Shown one piece after another: positions 17,136 to 25,733 of a stretch of DNA of 64,000 nt. The translations under genes were made by a program, and so were the position numbers. The notes beneath the pieces are model-generated. The model was not told the DNA's origin. It saw nothing but the letters and a program-made list of their open reading frames with translations, and ran no database searches. Within the stretch, counting starts at the first letter, position 1. Each line of letters opens with the position of its first letter. The stretch spans positions 124,001 through 188,000 of the forward strand of contig JAYUWK010000146.1 in NCBI GenBank assembly GCA_043753895.1, in the 5' to 3' direction. Origin of the DNA: WLMZ01 sp043753895. GTDB taxonomy: Bacteria; Actinomycetota; Acidimicrobiia; Acidimicrobiales; Ilumatobacteraceae.

Positions 17136-18356
17136 TCAGCCGAGTGGCAGCAGTGCGTTCGCCGGAATTCGGTCGACGTGAATGTCGGGTACCGGGAAGT
17201 TGAACTTGTCGTACTTCGGCTGCGCGGTCTCGCGATAGCGCGTGGTGGAATGCACCGGATCGGTGTCGAACTCGGGGATCACCTTTTGGCCGAACACCTC
17301 GATCATCTCGAGCACTTCTTCGTGCTCCATCGAGCTGGGCAAACCGAAAACGAGTTGATCACAACCGACCGACTGATAGTTCTTGACCTGTTCGGTGACC
17401 TCGTCGGGCTCACCGCAGAGCAGGTACCCGCCAGCAATCAGCGTGTCGAGGAAGGCGTCTGGATCACCGTTTGCGATCTCGCGCAGAGTGATCGGCGACT
17501 TCGGCCACACGATGGCGTCCATCGACTGGGGCATCGTGTCGTGGTACAGGTTCACCATAGTGACGAGGTAGCTGCCGAGGCCATCGATGGCCAGTTCGCG
17601 AGCCCGCTTGCGGTCACCGAGACAGATGACGGCGTTGGTCATCATCACGTTGTTGTTCATGTACTGCCCGAGCGGCTCGGTGCAGTTCGCGATGGCTTGC
17701 TTGTACGCGTCGATGCGGCCCTGCAGATTGAAGATCGGCTCGAAGTTGAACGCAATCGCGCCGATGCCGAGCTCGCCGGCACGGGCGAAAGTGGGAGGGT
17801 TACCGCACGCCACCCAGATTGGCGGATGGCCCTTGCCGTACGGCTTGGGCAAGATGTTGTGCGGCGTCGGCACCGTGAAGTGCTTGCCCTCGAAGGTGTA
17901 GTCGAGCTGTTCCCACATACGCGGAATCTCGTGGACGCACTCCTCCCACTCACTCTTGGTGGAGTTCTTGTCCAAAATGTTGAACGTAGCGATCTCGTGG
18001 CTACCCGCGCCACGGCCAGTGCCCCACTCGTAGCGGTTGTTTGTGAAGTGGTCCAGCGTTGCGGCGCGCTCCGCGTTGCGGACCGGATGATTCACGCGGG
18101 GAGACAGGTTGTTGATGGCCGAGCCAAGGTGGATGCGCTCGGTGTTCGCGGCGATGTAGCCCATGATGACCTCGGGCGCCGACATATGGCTGTACTCGGT
18201 GAGGGCGTGGTGTTCGCCGAACCAGGCGTACTTCCAGTTGTGCTGATCGGCGTGGATCGCATACTGCGCCTCACGCATGAGCACGGTGTGCTCGGACAGG
18301 CTGTCATGGGCGGCCGGGCCCGGAATATAGCCATTCAAAAAGACGCCGAACTCCAC
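17136..18356 (-). CDS. LLM-class flavin-dependent oxidoreductase
   Basis: A protein of 406 residues of the luciferase-like monooxygenase superfamily (TIM-barrel, FMN or F420 cofactor). Signatures are the N-terminal FGVFLNGYIPG strand, WFGEHHALTEY near residue 46, GSAINNLSPRVNHPVR near residue 77, WGTGRGAGSHE near residue 110 and WVACGNPPTFARAGELG in the middle. The His-rich EHH motif is shared with alkane or terpenoid-type monooxygenases. Start is GTG 18356, preceded by GAGGGGG. It is divergent from the homocysteine methyltransferase gene across a 213-base gap holding two palindromes. Substrate unknown. Confidence 0.85.
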   Translation of the reverse strand: MEFGVFLNGYIPGPAAHDSLSEHTVLMREAQYAIHADQHNWKYAWFGEHHALTEYSHMSAPEVIMGYIAANTERIHLGSAINNLSPRVNHPVRNAERAATLDHFTNNRYEWGTGRGAGSHEIATFNILDKNSTKSEWEECVHEIPRMWEQLDYTFEGKHFTVPTPHNILPKPYGKGHPPIWVACGNPPTFARAGELGIGAIAFNFEPIFNLQGRIDAYKQAIANCTEPLGQYMNNNVMMTNAVICLGDRKRARELAIDGLGSYLVTMVNLYHDTMPQSMDAIVWPKSPITLREIANGDPDAFLDTLIAGGYLLCGEPDEVTEQVKNYQSVGCDQLVFGLPSSMEHEEVLEMIEVFGQKVIPEFDTDPVHSTTRYRETAQPKYDKFNFPVPDIHVDRIPANALLPLG

Positions 18357-18374
18357 GGCAACCCCCTCGTTCGT

Positions 18375-18394
18375 CGTGTCCGCCGGTGGACACG
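18375..18394. promoter_or_regulatory. 20-bp palindrome, candidate operator
   Basis: CGTGTCC, six bases, then GGACACG: a perfect 7-bp inverted repeat. It lies about 20 bases upstream of the LLM oxidoreductase start, in the gap shared with the divergent methyltransferase gene. The dyad size is typical of dimeric repressors such as TetR-family proteins. No regulator gene is adjacent, so the binding factor is unknown. Confidence 0.4.
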
Positions 18395-18405
18395 TGCGTC
18401 ACATA

Positions 18406-18422
18406 CTAATGCAAGACATTAG
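18406..18422. promoter_or_regulatory. 17-bp AT-rich palindrome, candidate operator
   Basis: CTAATG, five bases, then CATTAG: a perfect 6-bp inverted repeat. It is one of the few AT-rich stretches in the neighbourhood and lies 12 bases from the first palindrome. Both sit between divergent genes (starts at 18356 and 18570), so one factor could control both. Confidence 0.4.
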
Positions 18423-18569
18423 ACGTGTCGACAACCGAGTTCGCTCGAGTTGCGAACCTCGCCGCTCCACCCCGCCGCTGCCCACTCGCAAACCGTCACC
18501 CGGATACCGGACCGCAATTGGCATACTGGTGCCCGGCTGCGGTGGACCGATCCGCCGGCCGAGGGACAC

Positions 18570-19604
18570 ATGATTGCAATGCGCACTTCGCTCGCTGAAA
18601 TTCTGCAGACCCGGCGGGTACTCCTCGCCGATGGTGCCACGGGCACGAACTACTTCGAGCGTGGCCTCGGCCCCGGCGAGCCACCTGAGTTCTGGAACAT
18701 CGATCAACCCGATCGTGTGAAGGCGCTCCATCAGGGATTTGTCGATGCCGGCGCTGACATCATCCTCACCAACACCTTCGGTTGTAACGCTCATCGCCTG
18801 AAACTGCACAAGGCCGAGGCTCAGGCCTTCGATCTGGCCAAGCGCGCCAGCGAGCTGGCTCGTGAGGTGGCCGACGCTTGCGAGCGTCCCGTTGTGGTTG
18901 CGGGCTCCGTTGGGCCCACTGGTGAATTGTTCGAGCCGCTCGGTGCGCTCACTGAGCCCGATGCGATTGCGTCGTTCCGCACAGAGATCGAAGGACTCAA
19001 AGCCGGTGGTGCCGACGTGGTGTGGATCGAGACGATGTCATCGATCGAAGAGGTCCGTGCCGCCGCGAAGGCGGCCATCGAGGTGGGTATGCCGTACACG
19101 GCCACGCTGTCGTTCGACACCGCGGGTCGCACAATGATGGGCATCATGCCCGGTGCAATCGCCAGCGTGTTCGACGGGCTCGAGGAGCCACCGTTGGGCA
19201 TGGGTGCCAACTGCGGTGTCGGCGCAAGCGACATCTTGGTCACGCTGTTGTCGATGAGCGAAAGCTGCGGGCCCGACAACGTCTATATCTCCAAGGGCAA
19301 CTGTGGCATACCGCAGTTCCACGGCACCGAGATCGTGTATAGCGGCACCACCGAGGTCATGGCGTCGTACGCCACGCTGGCGGTTGCCTCGGGGGCGCGC
19401 ATTGTCGGCGGCTGCTGTGGCACGACCCCGGCGCACATCGCGGCAATGCGCGCGAGCCTCGACTCAATCGGAACCGATGGCCCGACTGACGGTGCGCGAC
19501 CGACCATTGAAGAGATCATCGCCGAGACAGGGCCCCTCACCAATTCGGTGCCGAGTGCGGGCGGCGGCCGCGAGCGCACCCGCGCCCGCCGATCAGCCGA
19601 ATAG
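18570..19604 (+). CDS. homocysteine S-methyltransferase family protein (betaine-homocysteine methyltransferase-like)
   Basis: A protein of 344 residues with the Pfam S-methyl_trans fold. It begins with LLADGATGTNYFERG, then has TNTFGCNAHRLKLH near residue 57, AGSVGPTGELFEPLG near residue 112 and WIETMSS near residue 150. The zinc-binding cysteines are Cys in GANCGVGASD and the Cys pair in GGCCGTTPAH, both present. These enzymes transfer methyl from a donor such as glycine betaine or a related onium compound to homocysteine. It lacks the cobalamin domains of MetH. Start ATG 18570 (second ATG nine bases on) follows GAGGGA. The last 35 residues are Arg-rich and probably disordered. Confidence 0.82.
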   Translation: MIAMRTSLAEILQTRRVLLADGATGTNYFERGLGPGEPPEFWNIDQPDRVKALHQGFVDAGADIILTNTFGCNAHRLKLHKAEAQAFDLAKRASELAREVADACERPVVVAGSVGPTGELFEPLGALTEPDAIASFRTEIEGLKAGGADVVWIETMSSIEEVRAAAKAAIEVGMPYTATLSFDTAGRTMMGIMPGAIASVFDGLEEPPLGMGANCGVGASDILVTLLSMSESCGPDNVYISKGNCGIPQFHGTEIVYSGTTEVMASYATLAVASGARIVGGCCGTTPAHIAAMRASLDSIGTDGPTDGARPTIEEIIAETGPLTNSVPSAGGGRERTRARRSAE

Positions 19605-19608
19605 TCGC

Positions 19609-22557
19609 TCAGCCAGCGGCGAGCTTGTCCAGGGTGTCCTGTGAGACTCCGCAGGCCAGTGCGGCTTGGGCCAACAACGCGTCGACGGCTGCGGGTCGAG
19701 GAGTGTTGGCGATACCCTTCGCAATCAGGTCGGGTTCTGGCGTTGTGCTCACCAGTATGTCGGCGGCACATCGCGCCACGCCTGCGTCAACACCGACTCC
19801 TGTGAGTGCGTCGTAGAACGTGCTCGCAACGAGGCCACTCGGCCGTTCGGCGGGGCCCGGGGGCAGCGTGCTGCCGGTGGGCACCAACGTGACGGTGGTC
19901 GTCGAGCCCGCTGGCGGCGCAGTGGTAGGCGGCGGCAATGTGGCTGGCGCGCCCTGCGCCGGAACGGTCATTGCCTCTGCGACCACTTCGTTGCGACCGC
20001 GCACAGCATCGATCGTCAGCCCAGAGGCGACGGCCACGAGCACGAGTCCCACCGCAGCGGCAACGATTCGTCGCGGTCCGAAGTCGATGCGCCGGGGTGG
20101 CGTCGCCGCCGCCGGGAACCAGTCGCGCTGATCGGCCCAGATGGCCAGCGGCGGTACCACGACGAGGGCGCTCATCACGGCGACCGTCACGTTGAGCGTG
20201 ACGACTGCGCCGAAGTCGCGCAGCAGCGGTAGCGCTGCGAACATGAGCACTGCGAATCCACCGATCGTGGTGAGCGCCGAAGCGATGAACGCTCGACCGG
20301 TGCGTTCCGATGCCAGCGCCTGCGCTTCGATAGGCGAGAGCCCGGCGCGTCGACCTTCCACGTAGCGCGCTGTCAACAACGCAGAGAACTCAGCGCAAGT
20401 CGCCACCACCAACGGGCCACCAACGGTGGTGAGCGGGCTGAGCGTGATGCCCAACAACGAGACCAAGGTTGCCGAGGCGCCGACCGCGAGCAGCACGGGG
20501 ATCATCGTCAGTGCCGCGCGGGCTGCATCGCCGTAACGCAGGACCAACCACGCGCCGACCAGCAACAAGGCCACGATGGTGAGCGCGACACGATTGGCCG
20601 TGAGGTTGTTCAGCAGGCCGACACCGACGATGGCCAGACCCGAAGGCGTAGCTGATGCGTTCGACGGCAGCAATGCCTGGTTGGTGCCCGGTGTCGCGAT
20701 CGATGCCTTCATGCGTTCGATCAATGCAGCACGTTCGTCGAGCGATGACGGGCCTACTTGGAAGAGCACCTGCGCGGCGTTGCCGTTCTTCGCGACGAGC
20801 AGTCGTTGAATGTCGGGAGGAGCCACGTTGTAGGCCTGCAGCATGTCGAGCCCAGTGGGAGCGAGCGACGTGGTGCCGGGTACCTCGATCAACGACGACA
20901 CGGCAGTGACGAGGCTCGACGCTTGGATGAGCGTGATGTGTTCGTTGGTCAACTCGCGGTTGACGAAGTCGTTCACGAAGCTCGCGAGCTGGTCGGTGAA
21001 GATGCCGTTCGAGTCGTGTCCAGTGGTCTCGATGAAGATGCCCAATGTCGATGAGAAGTTCACATCGGTCTCGAGCCGGCGCGCATCGCGAATGGTCTGT
21101 GTCGATTGGTCCGCCCAGTTGATCGGGTCGCTCTGGATCTTGCTTCCGGTTTCGAGGATCAAGCCCACGATCGGGAGTATCACAGCGATTGCGACCACGG
21201 GGATGACGGCCTTCGACGGCAGTGAGCCGAGGCGATGCAGGATCTTCTCGGTGACGCCACTCTTCACGGTGGTGGTCGCGCGATGACGTTCACGCGCTCC
21301 GAGCACGGCAAGTGGCACAACGATGCCCGTCACGAGCAGCATCACGATGCCGACGGCCAACAGCACGCCAAAGTCTTGGATCATCGGTACGCGGGAGATA
21401 CGCATCACGAGAAATGCAATGACCGCCGAGACGGTGGCAACCACCATTGGTGGGCCGAGTTGGCTGAGGGTTTCGGCGAACGGGTCGGTCTCGGGGTGAC
21501 GAACGCATTGCTCCTCGACGCGGTTGTGGATCTGGATCGCAAACTCCACGCCGATACCGATGAGTATCGGAAGGCCCGAGATGGTGACCAGCGACAGGTT
21601 GATCCCGAGATACCCGAACGTTCCAAAGCCCCAGGCAATGCCGATCACCACGGCCAACAACGGAAGGATTCGCCAGCGCACGCGGAACACAATGGCAAGC
21701 ACGACCAGCATCACCAGGAATGCAATTGCGCCGAGGGTGAGCATGCCTCGCTGGAGGTAGTCGTTGATGTCTGTGAGGAAGGTCGGCGTGCCCGTCACGA
21801 TCACGTCGGCACCCTCAAAGTGCTGAGCGGCAACAGCGTCCTTCACCGACTTCGAACCGACAGCGAGCTGATCGAGCGAGGCGTTGCCTTGCACGATGGC
21901 AATCGTCATCGCGTGGGCCGGGTCCGGGAAGAACGTGAGCAGGGCCTTACGGATGACGAGCTTGTCGTCAAAGGGAGCGGTGACCTTTCCGTCGGCACCC
22001 AATGCGAATCCAGCGTTGTCGAAGAGCAAGAAGCGCAACCAGCTGGGGTTGGAGAACGAGTGATCACCGGCAGCGGCCAGACGCGCCAGGGTGAGCGCGG
22101 CGTCGTTCTGTCGCAGCGTGGCCGCCGCCTTGTCGGGCTCGCGCGCGATTGCATTGCTCAATATCTGCGTGCCGGCTCCGGTGGTCACGAGATCTTGGGT
22201 CCAGGTCAACGCAGTCACCGGCGTAATGATCGATTCGAGTCCGTTGCCTGGCTGATGCAGCGTCGAAGCGAGCAAATCAAATCGGTGCAGGTTGGCTGGA
22301 GTGAACAGATCGACCACGGTCTTCCCGGTCGGAACGGTGAACAGCACCACCATGCTCTCCCCGCCGAACAGTTGCTGGTAGCGGGCATTGTCCCGGGCGG
22401 CGGTCGAGTTCCTGTCGAGGTAGCTGTCCTGACCTGTAGCAAAATTGAGTCGTGCGAGACCGCCGGCGAGCAGGCCTGTCATGCCGACAACAACAGCGAG
22501 CACCACAAGGGTGTGCCCACTCAGTGCTCGCCCGATGCGATGCCATATGCGATCCAC
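19609..22557 (-). CDS. MMPL/RND-type (HAE3-like) transporter with C-terminal extra domain
   Basis: A protein of 982 residues with an internal duplication: each half has one transmembrane helix, a large outer loop, then about five helices. The first helical bundle spans roughly residues 270-420 (GTFGYLGINLSLVTISGLPILIGIG, with the acidic residue in GVEFAIQIHNR), the second roughly 660-840. Relatives export lipids or hydrophobic compounds by proton motive force. After the last helix (about residue 865) comes a Pro/Thr-rich linker with PPPTTAPPAG and a small helical end with two Cys, not part of a standard MMPL protein. GTG 22557 follows GAGGAGAG. It stands alone, convergent with the methyltransferase gene. 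Confidence 0.83.
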   Translation of the reverse strand: MDRIWHRIGRALSGHTLVVLAVVVGMTGLLAGGLARLNFATGQDSYLDRNSTAARDNARYQQLFGGESMVVLFTVPTGKTVVDLFTPANLHRFDLLASTLHQPGNGLESIITPVTALTWTQDLVTTGAGTQILSNAIAREPDKAAATLRQNDAALTLARLAAAGDHSFSNPSWLRFLLFDNAGFALGADGKVTAPFDDKLVIRKALLTFFPDPAHAMTIAIVQGNASLDQLAVGSKSVKDAVAAQHFEGADVIVTGTPTFLTDINDYLQRGMLTLGAIAFLVMLVVLAIVFRVRWRILPLLAVVIGIAWGFGTFGYLGINLSLVTISGLPILIGIGVEFAIQIHNRVEEQCVRHPETDPFAETLSQLGPPMVVATVSAVIAFLVMRISRVPMIQDFGVLLAVGIVMLLVTGIVVPLAVLGARERHRATTTVKSGVTEKILHRLGSLPSKAVIPVVAIAVILPIVGLILETGSKIQSDPINWADQSTQTIRDARRLETDVNFSSTLGIFIETTGHDSNGIFTDQLASFVNDFVNRELTNEHITLIQASSLVTAVSSLIEVPGTTSLAPTGLDMLQAYNVAPPDIQRLLVAKNGNAAQVLFQVGPSSLDERAALIERMKASIATPGTNQALLPSNASATPSGLAIVGVGLLNNLTANRVALTIVALLLVGAWLVLRYGDAARAALTMIPVLLAVGASATLVSLLGITLSPLTTVGGPLVVATCAEFSALLTARYVEGRRAGLSPIEAQALASERTGRAFIASALTTIGGFAVLMFAALPLLRDFGAVVTLNVTVAVMSALVVVPPLAIWADQRDWFPAAATPPRRIDFGPRRIVAAAVGLVLVAVASGLTIDAVRGRNEVVAEAMTVPAQGAPATLPPPTTAPPAGSTTTVTLVPTGSTLPPGPAERPSGLVASTFYDALTGVGVDAGVARCAADILVSTTPEPDLIAKGIANTPRPAAVDALLAQAALACGVSQDTLDKLAAG

Positions 22558-22669
22558 GGCAGCTCTCCTCTTGTTTGCAACAGCAGGTGCTGTACCTGTC
22601 CTTATCGTGCTCCATCAAGAACGGGTGGGTTAGGGCCGTTGGTCATCAGATGTGCGAAGCTCACCGACC

Positions 22670-23467
22670 ATGTGGGATGTTCCATTCGATCTCTCGGGAC
22701 GGGTCGCGATCGTGACGGGGGCAGCTCGTGGGATCGGGCTGTCGGCATCAACCATGCTCGCACGGGCTGGGGCGACGGTGGTGCTGACCGACGTCTCCAT
22801 CGGGACGCTGACCTCGGTCGATGCCGACCTGGAAGGCCAAGGCCTGATCTGCGAGTACGCCGTACTGGATGTCACCGACCGATTGGCGTTCGATCGCCTC
22901 GTCGCGGACGTGGTTGATCGCCATGGTCGTCTCGATGTGATGGTCAACAACGCGGCCGTGATTGACGACTCGACGCCGCTCACTGTCACCGAGGCCGAAC
23001 TCGACCGAGTGCATGCCGTGAACTTCAAAGGAGTTGTCTTCGGTTCGCAGGCAGCCGCGCGTGTGATGGTCGCGGCCCGTACGGGCAGCATCATCAACAT
23101 CACCAGCGGGGTCGTGGATGTTGCCATCGCCAACGTTGCGGCGTATTCCACCTCAAAGGCAGCGGCCGCCCAGTACAGCCGCGGACTGGCGATGGAGGTG
23201 GCCTCCAGCGGAGTACGGGTCAATACAGTTGCGCCCGGATGGACGGATACGCCGATGAACGAGCGTCACGTTCTGCGCGCTGACGGGTCCGTCGACGCCG
23301 AGCGGAAGGCGCAGTACGTGGCCATGCGTGCTGCTTCAGCGCCGATGGGCGTTGCGGGGGACCCCGTCGATCAGGCCTACGCCGTGCTATATCTGGCGTC
23401 TGACGCAGCCCGTTTCGTCACCGGTACGGTGATGCGTGCGAACGGTGGAGTGACGATGCCATGGTGA
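22670..23467 (+). CDS. short-chain dehydrogenase/reductase
   Basis: A protein of 265 residues. Cofactor motif GAARGIGLS follows VTG near residue 15; NNAA takes the place of NNAG; catalytic Ser is in NITSGVV and the active Tyr-Lys pair in YSTSKAAAA near residue 153. The C-terminal half has APGWTDTPMN. It oxidises or reduces an alcohol/ketone with NAD(P); the substrate is unknown. ATG 22670 is preferred; an in-frame GTG at 22652 adds six residues. Its last seven bases overlap the next gene, an NAD-dependent epimerase/dehydratase, so the two probably act in one pathway. Confidence 0.82.
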   Translation: MWDVPFDLSGRVAIVTGAARGIGLSASTMLARAGATVVLTDVSIGTLTSVDADLEGQGLICEYAVLDVTDRLAFDRLVADVVDRHGRLDVMVNNAAVIDDSTPLTVTEAELDRVHAVNFKGVVFGSQAAARVMVAARTGSIINITSGVVDVAIANVAAYSTSKAAAAQYSRGLAMEVASSGVRVNTVAPGWTDTPMNERHVLRADGSVDAERKAQYVAMRAASAPMGVAGDPVDQAYAVLYLASDAARFVTGTVMRANGGVTMPW

Positions 23468-24390
23468 CCGGAACCAGCGTGCTGCGCGGCGAGAAGATCC
23501 TGATCACCGGCGTCACCGGACAGATCGCGTTTCCCCTCGCTGCGTTTCTTGCCCAGCACAACGACGTGTGGGGTCTTGCCCGATTCTCGGACCCGGGCAG
23601 CCGGCGGCAGGTGGATGCGCTCGGCGTGTCCACCGTGAAATGCGATCTCGCCAGCGGCAATCTGTCGGGCGTGCCAGATGATTTCACCCACGTCGTGCAC
23701 CTCGCGGCATTCCAGGGACCCGGGAATAACTTCGACCTCGCCCTGCGCGAGAACGCCGAGACCACCGGATTCGTGCTGATGCACTGTCGCCGTGCGCGCG
23801 CTGCTCTGGTGATGTCGACGCATTCGGTGTACAAGCCGAACCCCGATCCACGTCACTCGTATCGCGAGACCGACCCAATGGGCGACGTGAACCCGCAACA
23901 CTCACCCACCTACTCGGTGGCCAAGATCGGCCAGGAGGCCGTCGCCCGGTTTTGTGCGCGGGCCTACGATCTCCCCGTCACGATCGCACGGATGAACGCC
24001 GCCTATGGGCCCCGCGGTGGGCTGCCGGCGTTGCACGCTGACTCGATTGCTGCGGGGAGTCCCGTGTGGACTCGCTGGGGACCATGCCTCTACAGCCCCA
24101 TCTACCAGGACGACATCAATACCCAAGCAGCGTCCTTGCTCGCTGCAGCGAGCGTGCCTGCCACCATCGTCAACTGGGCCGGCGACGAGGCCGTGAGCGT
24201 GCAGGACTGGTGCGCGTATGCAGGCGAGTTGCTCGACACGCCTGCCGAAGTGATCGTGCGCCCCGTGGAGGGCACCTTGCGCGGTTCGGTTGCCGACGTG
24301 AGTCGCCGTCTGGACATCACCGGCCCGTGCGCCGTCGATTGGCGCGAGGGAATGCGTCGAACCATCGCGGCGCGTCACCCCACAGGGTGA
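23461..24390 (+). CDS. NAD-dependent epimerase/dehydratase family protein
   Basis: An extended SDR of 309 residues. It has the GxxGxxG-type motif as ITGVTGQIAFPLA near residue 15, HLAAFQGPG near residue 76, the catalytic STHSVY segment near residue 117 and YSVAKIGQE with the active Tyr and Lys near residue 144. Members act on nucleotide sugars, or on other hydroxy-carbonyl substrates in catabolic clusters. It overlaps the preceding SDR by seven bases. The downstream gene is convergent, leaving a 16-base gap. The substrate cannot be inferred. Confidence 0.8.
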   Translation: MVTGTSVLRGEKILITGVTGQIAFPLAAFLAQHNDVWGLARFSDPGSRRQVDALGVSTVKCDLASGNLSGVPDDFTHVVHLAAFQGPGNNFDLALRENAETTGFVLMHCRRARAALVMSTHSVYKPNPDPRHSYRETDPMGDVNPQHSPTYSVAKIGQEAVARFCARAYDLPVTIARMNAAYGPRGGLPALHADSIAAGSPVWTRWGPCLYSPIYQDDINTQAASLLAAASVPATIVNWAGDEAVSVQDWCAYAGELLDTPAEVIVRPVEGTLRGSVADVSRRLDITGPCAVDWREGMRRTIAARHPTG

Positions 24391-24406
24391 TGAGCGGTCG
24401 GGAGGT

Positions 24407-25621
24407 TCAGCTACGCGGCACGCTGATCCACGGAACGTCCTTGTCGACGCGCGGCTCGCCGGGCAGGCCGAGAACCTGCTCACCGAGGATGTTGCGCATG
24501 ATCTCGCTCGTGCCGCCCTCGATGGAGTTCGCACGAACACGCAAGAACGCGTGGCGGACGCCGTGCTCGAGTCCTTCCGTGGACAATGATTCCGGTCGGC
24601 GGAATGTGTAGTCGTAGCCGACCATCGCGTCGGCGCCCAGCAGATCGATGCACAGTTCGAACAGCGATTTGTTCAGCTCGGCCATCGCGAGCTTCGAGAC
24701 CGAACCCTCCGGACCCGGGTTGCCGGACTTGCGGTTCTCGCCGCCACGAATGTTGGTGAGGCGTTGACACTCGGCGCGTATCCACATCTTCAGCAACTGG
24801 TCTTTCTGGGCGGCGGTGCGCTTGTCCTCGGGGAGCGCCTGCCAGATCTGAACGGCTTCGGCAATCGCTCCCGAGCCACGCTTGGGGGCACTACCGCCAC
24901 CGCCGATTGTGCTGCGCTCGTTCATCAGCGTGGTCAGCGACACGCGCCAGCCCTCACCCTCGGCGCCGATGCGGTTCGCGTCGGGGATGCGGACATCGGT
25001 GAGGTAGACCTCGTTGAACTCGGCTTCACCGGTGATCTGGCGCAGCGGACGGACTTCGAGACCTTCACTGTGCATATCGACAGCGAAGTAGGTCATGCCT
25101 TTGTGCTTGGGGCTGTCCGGGTTGCTTCGTGTGACCAGCATGCCCCAGTCGGCGAGATGGGCAATGGTGTTCCAGACCTTTTGTCCATTCACCACCCACT
25201 CATCGCCGTCGCGCACAGCCTTGGTGGCCAACCCGGCGAAGTCGCTACCGGCCCCGGGCTCGCTGAAGAGCTGACACCAACGCTCCTCACCGGTGAACAT
25301 CGGCCGGAGGAAGCGGCTGCGCTGTTCGTCGGTGCCGTGCGTGACGATGGTGGGCCCCGCAAGTGCGAGGAAGAACGAGGCCGGGTCGGCACCCTTCGCG
25401 CCTGCGTCGCGCAGCCGCTTTTCCACGATTCTTTGCAGGTCCGGCCGCACGCCGAGACCACCGAAACCCGTGGGGAAGTGCACCCACGCGAGGCCGGCGT
25501 CGTATTGATGACCGCGGAACTCGGCGTGGCTGAGCAACGCTGGGTCGTGGTCGCCGAGCAAGGCCGACAGGGCCGATTCGACGCGGGCGGTCTCGGTTTC
25601 GGTGATGGTGTCAACAGGCAT
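24407..25621 (-). CDS. acyl-CoA dehydrogenase
   Basis: A protein of 404 residues, standard length. It contains the flavin-binding signature QLFSEPGAGSDFAGLATKA near residue 120 and NGQKVWNTIAH near residue 148, the middle beta domain, then a helical C-terminal domain ending with the diagnostic GGTSEIMRNILGEQVLGLP. It oxidises acyl-CoA to 2-enoyl-CoA, passing electrons to electron-transfer flavoprotein. The start is ATG 25621; 12 further upstream codons are open but unlikely. A catalytic Glu cannot be fixed without alignment. It stands alone on its strand and is divergent from the MFS transporter gene. Confidence 0.88.
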   Translation of the reverse strand: MPVDTITETETARVESALSALLGDHDPALLSHAEFRGHQYDAGLAWVHFPTGFGGLGVRPDLQRIVEKRLRDAGAKGADPASFFLALAGPTIVTHGTDEQRSRFLRPMFTGEERWCQLFSEPGAGSDFAGLATKAVRDGDEWVVNGQKVWNTIAHLADWGMLVTRSNPDSPKHKGMTYFAVDMHSEGLEVRPLRQITGEAEFNEVYLTDVRIPDANRIGAEGEGWRVSLTTLMNERSTIGGGGSAPKRGSGAIAEAVQIWQALPEDKRTAAQKDQLLKMWIRAECQRLTNIRGGENRKSGNPGPEGSVSKLAMAELNKSLFELCIDLLGADAMVGYDYTFRRPESLSTEGLEHGVRHAFLRVRANSIEGGTSEIMRNILGEQVLGLPGEPRVDKDVPWISVPRS

Positions 25622-25733
25622 GACACAAGTGTGTCCCACATGGCCGCTCACAGTCAAAGCCCTCTAGATTGGGTCAGCGCCGACCCGTTGGCAGGTCAGC
25701 GCGTGCGCATGGCACACGTTATGAGGAGGTCCA

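Noticed and set aside
17103..18422. Long plus-strand open frame opposite the LLM oxidoreductase
   Set aside because: No recognisable motif; the minus strand encodes a complete LLM protein.
21235..22917. Long plus-strand open frame (560 codons) opposite the MMPL gene
   Set aside because: His/Arg/Glu-rich, low-complexity translation without any family motif; it mirrors the codon pattern of the real minus-strand transporter gene.
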